Assembly: GCA_027620575.1 (NCBI GenBank)
Contig: JAQCDT010000074.1
Span: forward strand, 1-5,963
Reading direction: 5' to 3'
From: Verrucomicrobiota bacterium
GTDB lineage: Bacteria; Verrucomicrobiota; Verrucomicrobiia; Opitutales; Coraliomargaritaceae
Length of the DNA: 5,963 nt
In this document: piece by piece, positions 1-5,942 of the stretch
Numbering within the stretch: the stretch's first letter is position 1
How the letters are laid out: each line of letters begins with the position of its first letter
Notes under the pieces: model-generated
The model's database searches: none
What the model saw: only the letters and a program-made list of their open reading frames with translations
Told to the model about the DNA's origin: nothing
Program-made: the position numbers and the translations under genes

Positions 1-399
1 TCTAAGCCATGGCCATTGGAAGAAAACTCTTTGGATCTTATTTTTACCAGCAATTTTTTTGAGCACCTTCCCAATAAAAAAGCATTGGATGCCACCATTG
101 CTGAAGCTAAGAAAAGCCTTAAAAAGGGCGGGCGAATCATAGCGATGGGCCCAAACATTTCCGTCTTAAAAGGGAAATATTGGGATTTCTGGGATCACCA
201 TGTAGCCCTATCTGAACAGTCGATGTGTGAATTGCTAGAAATCCATAAGTTTAAAGTTCTTACCTCTGTGCCCAGTTTCTTACCTTACAACATGGTAAGA
301 ACCAAGCGAAGACCTCTTTTCCTCGTCCATTTGTATTTAAAGTTTCCGTTGTTTTGGAGGTTGTTTGGAAAACAATTTCTTATTTTTGCCGAAAAGTGA
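1..399 (+). CDS. Class I SAM-dependent methyltransferase, C-terminal part (5' end outside window)
   Basis: The reading frame is open from base 1 (S-K-P-W-P-L before the TTG at 16), so the gene begins left of the window; the TTG is an internal Leu codon, not a start. The visible 132 residues look like the second half of a Rossmann-fold methyltransferase. The segment SLDLIFTSNFFEHLPNK is the motif-II/post-I region, where an acidic residue starts strand 4 and 'FEHL' follows. KSLKKGGRIIAMGPNI is the strand-5 'L(K)xGG' motif. A Y-W-D-F-W-D-H-H segment and a closing G-K-Q-F-L-I-F-A-E-K are typical of methyltransferases found in polysaccharide clusters. The SAM-binding glycine loop should lie upstream and cannot be checked. 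Inferred role: methylation of a sugar or lipid-linked intermediate in the cytoplasm; substrate unknown. The stop TGA overlaps the GTG start of the next gene by four bases (GTGA). Base composition looks less A+T-rich than in the genes further right. Confidence 0.88.
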   Translation, partial: SKPWPLEENSLDLIFTSNFFEHLPNKKALDATIAEAKKSLKKGGRIIAMGPNISVLKGKYWDFWDHHVALSEQSMCELLEIHKFKVLTSVPSFLPYNMVRTKRRPLFLVHLYLKFPLFWRLFGKQFLIFAEK

Positions 400-1454
400 C
401 CAAAGAAAAGTATTTAAACAAAACTTTATTCGTAACTCTGGCGATAGCTTGTAGCACAATTTTTACTTATTACTACTTTCTTTACACCAATGTATATCCA
501 CCAGGTAGTTTTACAGCAGTTAGCGAGCATACTGCTCACAAGGTTTTTCAAACAAGATTGTTGGTTACAACATTGGCAAACGTCCTCGAGCCAAGCCTTC
601 CAATCCTGATAGAACTTTTCCAATGGGCAGTTCCGTATCCGATTGATTATGAAGTTATATTACAGTTCCTTAATATTTTCTTTTTAGTCGTACTACTAGT
701 TTCTCTACCAAGACTTCTTTCAAATATTGAAATTGTTGTACATCCAGCTTTTTCTTTTATCATCTTTATCCCATTATCCTGGAACTTCATTTTTTTGAAT
801 GGTCTGATTGATGGAGCAGGTCTTTATTATCCCTACGATATTCCTTCTCTTTGCTTTTTTACATTAGGTTTATTGCTTTTCCTTGAGAAGAAATGGGGTT
901 GGTTTTATGTCGTCTTCATCCTCGCTCTGCTCAATCGCGAATCGGCCTGTTTTATTTCCATTGCTGGCTTTGCCTTATCCGTAGTTTCCCCGAATCCATC
1001 TTTAAAAAGTTGGATAAAAGAAAACAGAAATTTAATATGTCAGATTGCCATTCAACTCATTTTGTGGATAACCTCCCGTGTCTGCCTTTCAATCATGTTT
1101 AAGGACAACCCCGGAGAGTTCTTCGAACAGCCACACTCTATGATCGAATTTTTGTCCAAGATACTCTCGGGAGAATCTCACTGGGCCATGCAAAATCCAC
1201 TGTGGTTTCTAACTCTTTTCTTTGGCTTGTGGGTCCTTCCAGTTTTTAGATTTAAAAATCTTAATAGCCCGTCCAAGAGGTTGATGATAGTGGGAGGCAT
1301 ATACTTATTTACTCTGACCCTTCGCTCTAACATGATGGAAACTCGTGTATACAACGAACTAAATGTCATCCTGACGATTCTTGTAATTTGTGTGCTTCAC
1401 AACCTAATAAATAGTACAAAAAGCGTTGTTAACACCAAAATATCAAACGCCTAA
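396..1454 (+). CDS. Polytopic membrane protein of unknown function, possibly GT-C-like
   Basis: From the GTG at 396 this is 352 residues with about nine or ten hydrophobic segments, clearest near 11-30, 90-108, 118-134, 150-163, 168-179, 210-226, 262-282, 293-307 and 322-338. I chose GTG 396 because it forms a GTGA overlap with the preceding stop; an in-frame TTG at 354 would add 14 residues and a 46-base overlap. A GGAGG at 356-360 is too far upstream to serve either start. Polar islands inside the hydrophobic sequence look functional: F-Q-T-R (51-54), Y-Y-P-Y-D-I-P (144-150), L-N-R-E-S (179-183) and E-T-R-V-Y-N-E-L (315-322). I recall similar R, YDxP, NRE and ExRxxxEL signatures in unnamed membrane proteins of polysaccharide loci, but no biochemical function. 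Charged residues at helix ends would suit a GT-C glycosyltransferase using a lipid-linked donor; an O-antigen polymerase is an alternative. The ORF is certain, the function is not. The stop TAA shares its last base with the next ATG. Confidence 0.85.
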   Translation: MTKEKYLNKTLFVTLAIACSTIFTYYYFLYTNVYPPGSFTAVSEHTAHKVFQTRLLVTTLANVLEPSLPILIELFQWAVPYPIDYEVILQFLNIFFLVVLLVSLPRLLSNIEIVVHPAFSFIIFIPLSWNFIFLNGLIDGAGLYYPYDIPSLCFFTLGLLLFLEKKWGWFYVVFILALLNRESACFISIAGFALSVVSPNPSLKSWIKENRNLICQIAIQLILWITSRVCLSIMFKDNPGEFFEQPHSMIEFLSKILSGESHWAMQNPLWFLTLFFGLWVLPVFRFKNLNSPSKRLMIVGGIYLFTLTLRSNMMETRVYNELNVILTILVICVLHNLINSTKSVVNTKISNA

Positions 1455-2386
1455 TGTACTTTCATAAACTAAAAAAAGTATTTCTTTTTATTTATATAAT
1501 ATTCGTTCTTACACTAAGAATTCTATGTTTCCGAAAGAAGTTAATCATTGTATGTGATCAATATGGAAGACTTGGAAATAGACTACATCTGTTTGCCCAG
1601 TTGATCACTTATGCCAAAATGAATAACTGTATAGTATGGATGCCAGGATTTTATGATTATTGGCATTTTTTTCCGGAATTAGATCACCGTCCAACTTTTG
1701 CTTCCCGATTTTATCCATTTTCGATGTTTGCTCCAGAAGATGTGTTTTACATCTTTAACTTTATTTTTCGAAAAGCTAGTCAGTTCAGAGAAAATCCACT
1801 TTTTTGTAGTTTGACCTTCAGTGATTCTAACGATGGTGATCCATGGAATAATATTAGAAGATCCAAAAGCAGAGTAGTTCTTTTCACTGGATTTGTCTTT
1901 CATGAATATATGTTGGATTGTTGTTCAGCTCTATCAGAAATAAACAGTTTTTTTCGCCCAGCATCAAAATATATTGATGAAATTAACGCACCTATAGAAA
2001 AGTTGAAATCCCGAAATGACCTCGTGTGCGGCGTCTTAGTTCGCCAAACAGACTACCGCTCTTGGAATGATGGTAAATATTTTTACACATCAAAACAATA
2101 TGCTAATTTTTTGTCTAGGTTAAGAAATTCATTTACAAATAAAAAGATTGGTTTCTTCATTGCTACTGATGAAGATCAAGATGAAAAGATTTATACTGAA
2201 ATTGATTGTATTGTAAGGGTTGGATATCCCTTGGAAAATCTTTACTCTTTGAGTTTGTGTGACTTTCTAGTTGGTCCACCAAGTTCGTACATAGGTTGGG
2301 CCTCATTAGTAAGCGAAACACCATTAATATCTATTACTGACATTTCATCTATTCCTAGACCAATTGATTTTGGGCAAGTAATATGA
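1454..2386 (+). CDS. Membrane-anchored glycosyltransferase-like protein, distant GT11/O-fucosyltransferase-fold relative
   Basis: The protein has 310 residues and begins at an ATG sharing one base with the previous stop. A single hydrophobic segment (about 9-25) between lysines and arginines suggests an N-terminal membrane anchor with the catalytic part in the cytoplasm. The G-R-L-G-N-R motif (38-43), followed by L-F-A-Q and an alternating hydrophobic stretch, resembles the G-x-L-G-N-Q start of GT11 alpha-1,2-fucosyltransferases. L-V-R-Q-T-D-Y (195-201) sits where these enzymes carry H-x-R-x-G-D-Y, the sugar-nucleotide binding motif; here the His and Gly are replaced but Arg197, Asp200 and Tyr201 remain. 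F-F-I-A-T-D-E (234-240) and G-P-P-S-S-Y-I-G-W-A-S (274-284) match the late nucleotide-binding part of the fold, where 'S(D) ... GxSSFSxWA' is usual. It probably transfers fucose or another sugar from a nucleotide donor onto the growing glycan; donor and linkage cannot be read from the sequence. No Shine-Dalgarno is visible, so translation may depend on coupling. Confidence 0.82.
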   Translation: MYFHKLKKVFLFIYIIFVLTLRILCFRKKLIIVCDQYGRLGNRLHLFAQLITYAKMNNCIVWMPGFYDYWHFFPELDHRPTFASRFYPFSMFAPEDVFYIFNFIFRKASQFRENPLFCSLTFSDSNDGDPWNNIRRSKSRVVLFTGFVFHEYMLDCCSALSEINSFFRPASKYIDEINAPIEKLKSRNDLVCGVLVRQTDYRSWNDGKYFYTSKQYANFLSRLRNSFTNKKIGFFIATDEDQDEKIYTEIDCIVRVGYPLENLYSLSLCDFLVGPPSSYIGWASLVSETPLISITDISSIPRPIDFGQVI

Positions 2387-3078
2387 TCTTAAAAAAGTTA
2401 TCATATTTTAAATATTCGCTGTCGAAGATTGTAAGCAATTTGTTAAATAAGAAAAGCCAATACAGCCAACACGGTGAAGATATTTTAGTATCAAGGTTAC
2501 TAAACCAAATTGAATCATTTATCGACATCGGAGCAAACGACGGGGTCTTCCTGTCCAACACTTATTTATTTGCTAAAAAAGATGCTTTTGGACTTTGCAT
2601 CGAGCCATCAAAGAGTTGTTTTTGGAAGTTAAGGTTAAATCACCTTCTTCATCCAAAAGTAAAGTGCATTAACACCGCTATTTCGAATTTTAATGGTTGT
2701 TCTGACTTTAAAGAAGACGGTTATGAGGGGCTTCTTTCGTCAATAACTGATTCTAAAAAAAGTAGTACATACAAAGTAAAAACCCGTACCTTAAAGCAAA
2801 TTATTAACAAAAATGATAGATTCAAAAAAGCCGACATTGTAAGCATTGATGTCGAGGGATTTGAGCTAAATGTTTTAGAGGGAGCTGGGAACTCTTTAAA
2901 AGATGTTAAAATTATTATTCTCGAAATTGATAAGATTAATTTAGATCAAGTCATAAAGCATAGAAGCCTAAAGCATCACCGACCTGCATACACAAATAAT
3001 ATTAACCTTATATTACTCAATAAAAGTAAATCATTTGAAGAACCTGATTCACTACCAAGTGGATTTTACAAAATTTAA
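2383..3078 (+). CDS. FkbM-family SAM-dependent methyltransferase
   Basis: A complete 231-residue protein, a usual length for the short FkbM family. In order: a basic N-terminal helix (1-24); the S-Q-H-G-E-D box (28-33) that precedes the core in many polysaccharide FkbM enzymes; the SAM-binding loop F-I-D-I-G-A-N-D-G (46-54); acidic Glu74 in C-I-E-P at the end of strand 2, expected to hold the SAM ribose; A-I-S-N (99-102); and I-D-V-E-G-F-E (155-161), the family hallmark after strand 4, then V-L-E-G. The C-terminus N-I-N-L-I-L-L matches the usual final strand. FkbM enzymes O-methylate small molecules and sugars; inferred role here is O-methylation of a sugar hydroxyl in the surface glycan. The ATG overlaps the previous stop as ATGA, the classic arrangement for translational coupling, and no Shine-Dalgarno is visible. 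Four bases separate its TAA from the next ATG. Family assignment is firm, substrate unknown. Confidence 0.94.
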   Translation: MILKKLSYFKYSLSKIVSNLLNKKSQYSQHGEDILVSRLLNQIESFIDIGANDGVFLSNTYLFAKKDAFGLCIEPSKSCFWKLRLNHLLHPKVKCINTAISNFNGCSDFKEDGYEGLLSSITDSKKSSTYKVKTRTLKQIINKNDRFKKADIVSIDVEGFELNVLEGAGNSLKDVKIIILEIDKINLDQVIKHRSLKHHRPAYTNNINLILLNKSKSFEEPDSLPSGFYKI

Positions 3079-3082
3079 ATAA

Positions 3083-4012
3083 ATGCCCACAAATAAACAA
3101 ACGATTTGTATTTTAATTCCTGTATTCGAAGATTTTGAGTGCTTACCCATTCTCGAAGAAAAAATTAAGCAGCACTTAAGTCCAGTAGCAGATTATAGTA
3201 TTCTCGTTATTGATGATGGTAGTTTTAAAGGGCTAGACAATAAACTAGGCATTGAGAAGGACAAACGTATCAAAATCCTCACGCTTTCTCAAAATGTGGG
3301 TCATCAACGTAGCATCACCATAGGTCTATGCTACATTCGAGAACATTATGACTGTGATCAAATTCTGATCATGGATGGGGATGGGGAAGACAATCCCGCC
3401 GATGCAGTAAAACTGATCTCAGAAAGTGAAAAACATAGTGACCCAACTATCTTTTTTGCTAGAAGAGATACAAGGAGTGAACCCATTTCATTTAAATTTG
3501 GGTACTTACTCTACCGAGTATTATTCAGAATATTAACAGGTAAAAATATAAAGTTTGGAAATTTTTCGCTGGTTCCTAATGAATTGCTAGATCGTTTAAC
3601 TGGTATTCAAGAAATATGGAATCATTACGCAGCATCTATTGTGTTTGCTAAAATTCCATATATTGAGGTCCCCTCATCAAGATCGGGCAGGATTCACGGT
3701 CGACCTAAAATGAATTTCGTTTCACTGATTCTTCATGGTCTATGTGCAATTTCTATCTTTCACCAAACTGTTTTTCTTAGGCTCTTGATTGGATCATTTA
3801 TGTTATTATTCATAATTCTTGCAATTGTATTTACTAATAATGTGGCCTCGCTCAATATAGATAATACATATTTGGTATTGTGCGTATTGTTTGGATTATT
3901 TTTGGTACTGTTTAATTTCACAGCTATTATTTTTTCTCTTAAATCCAGAAACAAAGCACCTTGTATCCCTAGACAATTTTGGGAGCACTTTATAAAAAAA
4001 GGAGATCAATAG
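3083..4012 (+). CDS. GT2 family glycosyltransferase, polyprenyl-phosphate sugar synthase type (GtrB/DPM1-like)
   Basis: 309 residues, close to the roughly 300-330 of bacterial GtrB/ArnC-type enzymes. The GT-A domain starts with I-C-I-L-I-P-V-F (8-15). Then come D-D-G-S (44-47), which binds the nucleotide; N-V-G-H-Q-R-S (71-77); and D-G-D-G-E-D-N-P (98-105), the metal-binding DxD region, equivalent to D-x-D-L-Q-D-P in GtrB. G-N-F-S-L (159-163) aligns with G-D-F-R-L. S-G-R-I-H-G-R-P-K-M (201-210) is the amphipathic membrane-proximal segment, equivalent to 'R-x-A-G-x-S-K' in GtrB. Two membrane helices follow (about 232-250 and 262-285) and a short basic tail. This architecture belongs to enzymes that move a sugar from a nucleotide donor to polyprenyl phosphate at the inner leaflet, giving the donor for GT-C enzymes outside. 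Direct transfer to a glycan acceptor is the alternative. The start ATG follows the upstream stop by four bases without a clear Shine-Dalgarno. Sugar specificity is not readable. Confidence 0.93.
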   Translation: MPTNKQTICILIPVFEDFECLPILEEKIKQHLSPVADYSILVIDDGSFKGLDNKLGIEKDKRIKILTLSQNVGHQRSITIGLCYIREHYDCDQILIMDGDGEDNPADAVKLISESEKHSDPTIFFARRDTRSEPISFKFGYLLYRVLFRILTGKNIKFGNFSLVPNELLDRLTGIQEIWNHYAASIVFAKIPYIEVPSSRSGRIHGRPKMNFVSLILHGLCAISIFHQTVFLRLLIGSFMLLFIILAIVFTNNVASLNIDNTYLVLCVLFGLFLVLFNFTAIIFSLKSRNKAPCIPRQFWEHFIKKGDQ

Positions 4013-4716
4013 AAACGAAAGAGTACCTATATCCTGGAGTCGAATTAGAATTATTTGCTTATGCAATCAATTGGAAATCATATTTTAAAAAGCACCTAAT
4101 TCCCTATGTTCAAGGTCGGGTTCTTGAAGTTGGGGCAGGAATTGGAGAAACATCAAAATTCCTTCAAAACACAAAAGTATCACATTGGACTTACTTGGAA
4201 CCAGACAGAAGATTATTTGCAGATTTGGTCAAAAAAAAATGTGGAGCAAAATCTGATGAATTTATTTGTGGCACTACAGAGGATATAAAGGATAAGGAAT
4301 TTGATACCATATTGTATATCGATGTCCTTGAACACATTGAAGATGATCTCAATGAATTGGAATGTTCTTCCCATTTACTAGCAAAAGGTGGACGGATTAT
4401 CATTCTATCTCCAGCTCACAATATCCTATTTTCTAAATTTGATAAAAGTATTGGGCATTTTCGACGGTACAACTATAAAATGCTTAAGAATCTTGAATAC
4501 AAAGATCTTAGATTAGAACAATATTTCTACTTGGACTCATTGGGTTTATTCCTAAACCTGTGTAATAAATTAATCTTGAAGAAATCGACCCCAAGTAAAA
4601 AACAAATTTTATTTTGGGATCGTTGTATTGTCCCAATATCAAAACTATTGGATCCAATTCTAGGTAATAAATTCGGTAAAACAATCATTGGTATTTTTGA
4701 AGTATCTAAAGGATAA
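3979..4716 (+). CDS. Class I SAM-dependent methyltransferase
   Basis: 245 residues if translation starts at the TTG at 3979. Motifs counted from there: E-Y-L-Y-P-G-V-E-L-E-L-F (15-26), a typical N-terminal box of this methyltransferase group; L-E-V-G-A-G-I-G (49-56), the SAM-binding loop; L-E-P-D (73-76), acidic end of strand 2; D-V-L-E-H-I-E-D-D (115-123), strand 4 and post-motif helix; K-G-G-R-I-I-I-L-S-P-A-H (136-147), strand 5; and F-D-K-S-I-G-H-F-R-R-Y (154-164), a substrate-side motif common next to GT2 genes. Function is probably methylation of a glycan or lipid-linked sugar; substrate unknown. The start is unclear: TTG 3979 overlaps the GT2 gene by 34 bases and has no Shine-Dalgarno, while an AAAGGAG at 3998-4004 is followed in frame only by ATA (4009) and ACG (4015). 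The next in-frame ATG is far inside the enzyme. A nine-A tract lies in codons 85-87. Confidence 0.92.
   Translation: MGALYKKRRSIETKEYLYPGVELELFAYAINWKSYFKKHLIPYVQGRVLEVGAGIGETSKFLQNTKVSHWTYLEPDRRLFADLVKKKCGAKSDEFICGTTEDIKDKEFDTILYIDVLEHIEDDLNELECSSHLLAKGGRIIILSPAHNILFSKFDKSIGHFRRYNYKMLKNLEYKDLRLEQYFYLDSLGLFLNLCNKLILKKSTPSKKQILFWDRCIVPISKLLDPILGNKFGKTIIGIFEVSKG
3998..4004 (+). promoter_or_regulatory. Shine-Dalgarno-like sequence before the methyltransferase gene
   Basis: AAAGGAG is the strongest match to the anti-Shine-Dalgarno at any gene border in the window. It lies inside the end of the GT2 gene (Lys-Gly codons) and is followed after four bases by an in-frame ATA whose last two bases begin the GT2 stop TAG, and after ten bases by ACG. 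No ATG, GTG or TTG stands at a usable distance. It may be a real ribosome site with an unusual start, or chance in an A-rich lysine stretch; other genes here do without such a site. Confidence 0.35.
4231..4239 (+). repeat. A9 homopolymer tract inside the methyltransferase gene
   Basis: Nine consecutive adenines encode Lys85-Lys86-Lys87 (numbered from TTG 3979), between the SAM loop and the D-V-L-E-H motif. It is the longest single-base run I found; others reach six or seven. Gain of one A brings a TGA at 4254-4256 into frame, and loss of one A leads to a TAA at 4286-4288. Both would truncate the protein before its strand-4 motif. Tracts of this length are known sites of replication or transcription slippage; whether slippage occurs here is unknown. 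Confidence 0.7.
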
Positions 4717-5941
4717 CATTTATTTATTATCAATCCCATTCATTTGGGTGTCACTTTACTGCATTTTAGATTTATTCTCATTATGGAGTTATTGGGGCGT
4801 ACAGAAAATGGAAATTATATTCCCAGACCTTCATGTACTTCTCACTGCTATCGATGCTCACTATCAAGGGATCGATGTTTTCAAAGAAAATCCATTGTGC
4901 TACTTTAAGATTCCCCATGTTTATAGTAATGCATGGTTTCTTTTCCATTATTTAGGATTCTCTGATGAACATCGTTTTTTTATAGGTATTGTTACTTTAA
5001 TTATTTTCGGTGTTGCGGTCTCATGGCTTTCTAAAAAGAAATTGTTCTTATTTTTTCTTTTTTTGTGTTCACCAGCAGTTTTGCTTGCAGTTGAAAGATG
5101 CAACAATGATGTAATCTTGTTTTTACTTCTCTTACTTACTGCTAAGCTTACACTTAGCAAAAATTACAAGTTAATCATAATTGCCCACTTAATTTTAGTT
5201 TTTTGCACTGCATTAAAATATTACCCAGTTGCTTTTAGTGTTATTTTTCTTCTTCGAAATGATGATCTAAAGATCAAATTAAGGAATCTAACGATACATA
5301 TTGTTTTCTTTTTTGTGTGGATTTCTTGGAATTGGGAAATCTTACAACTTCAAAAACATACTATCCCCGACCCTGGTTATGCCTGGTCGTTCGGAGTTTC
5401 ACCAATGTTCACACTGTTTACACATTTAACAGGTTCCAGAATTATTAGTTTTCTTTTCTTAATATTCTTAAGTCTCTTTGTTATTTATTCTGCCTCTACT
5501 CTTTTCAATAAGATCGATTTCTTTTGCTGTGATAACAAATCTGAGTCATGTTTCGCTCATGTACTATTTGTTGGAGGAACAATGGTTTTGGTATTTTGTT
5601 ATCTTGTGAAAACAAGTTTTGATCACAGGATGATTTATTTTACATTTTGCTTTCCGTTTTTCACGACACTTCTCTCCAAACGACCAATTTTCTTATCCAA
5701 GCAATACATCATACCATTGCTTTTATTTTTACTTTTAACCTTATCTGCCTGGTTTGAATGTTTGCGTGAATGGTTTACGATCTGCCTGAGATATTTCTCT
5801 CATGATAGTATTTTACCACAAAGTCTTTTTGTTGTTCGAACACTAGAAATAGGCATTAATCATTTCACATTTATGACTTTGTTAAGCATGTCTCTTGTTA
5901 TCATTTTCAATAAATTAAACCCATCCTTTTTTCGAAAATAA
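4688..5941 (+). CDS. GT87/DUF2029-like polytopic membrane glycosyltransferase (GT-C fold)
   Basis: 417 residues from the TTG at 4688, with about ten hydrophobic helices and few charges. Helix 1 is about 11-29. The first outward loop holds W-S-Y-W-G-V (33-38) and F-P-D-L (45-48); Asp47 is the expected GT-C catalytic or metal residue, followed by Q-G-I-D-V-F-K-E-N-P (60-69). V-E-R-C-N-N-D (135-141) is the 'ERGNND' signature of this family, with Cys in place of the usual Gly. L-K-Y-Y-P (176-180) matches 'K-x-Y-P', and F-D-H-R-M-I-Y (311-317) matches the late 'D-x-R' motif. Family knowledge: GT87-type enzymes use polyprenyl-phosphate sugars outside the cytoplasmic membrane, often mannose in actinobacteria; here the sugar is unknown. 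The GT2 gene two places upstream could make its donor. Alternative starts are TTG 4697, or ATT 4718 after an AAAGGA at 4708-4713; starting at the GTG at 4748 would lose most of helix 1. Confidence 0.88.
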   Translation: MVFLKYLKDNIYLLSIPFIWVSLYCILDLFSLWSYWGVQKMEIIFPDLHVLLTAIDAHYQGIDVFKENPLCYFKIPHVYSNAWFLFHYLGFSDEHRFFIGIVTLIIFGVAVSWLSKKKLFLFFLFLCSPAVLLAVERCNNDVILFLLLLLTAKLTLSKNYKLIIIAHLILVFCTALKYYPVAFSVIFLLRNDDLKIKLRNLTIHIVFFFVWISWNWEILQLQKHTIPDPGYAWSFGVSPMFTLFTHLTGSRIISFLFLIFLSLFVIYSASTLFNKIDFFCCDNKSESCFAHVLFVGGTMVLVFCYLVKTSFDHRMIYFTFCFPFFTTLLSKRPIFLSKQYIIPLLLFLLLTLSAWFECLREWFTICLRYFSHDSILPQSLFVVRTLEIGINHFTFMTLLSMSLVIIFNKLNPSFFRK

Positions 5942-5942
5942 T

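Noticed and set aside
9..62. ATG at 9 in another frame as a possible gene start near the left edge.
   Set aside because: It reads only 17 codons to a stop and is out of frame with the methyltransferase, whose frame is open from base 1.
354..395. TTG at 354 as the start of gene 2.
   Set aside because: It needs a 46-base overlap, has no upstream ribosome site, and the added residues mirror the end of gene 1 in another frame; the GTGA overlap at 396 is simpler.
426..623. Minus-strand ORF of 65 codons opposite the membrane protein.
   Set aside because: No recognisable family and no ribosome site; it lies wholly within a convincing gene on the other strand. The same holds for the minus-strand ORFs at 1178-1369, 1679-1903, 2355-2561, 3760-3954, 4191-4403, 4527-4739 and 4948-5160.
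893..1102. Plus-strand ORF of 69 codons within gene 2.
   Set aside because: A different frame of the membrane-protein gene, with no family resemblance and no separate signals.
3998..4004. A promoter or new transcription unit at the GT2-methyltransferase border.
   Set aside because: No paired -35/-10 elements stand out beyond general A+T richness, and the genes overlap.
4106..4288. Plus-strand ORF of 60 codons within gene 6.
   Set aside because: A shadow frame of the methyltransferase; relevant only as the frame entered after loss of one A in the A9 tract.
5141..5158. Inverted repeat GCTAAG ... CTTAGC with a six-base loop.
   Set aside because: It lies inside the GT87-like gene, is short, is followed by A rather than T on the + strand, and no gene ends there; it is not a credible terminator.
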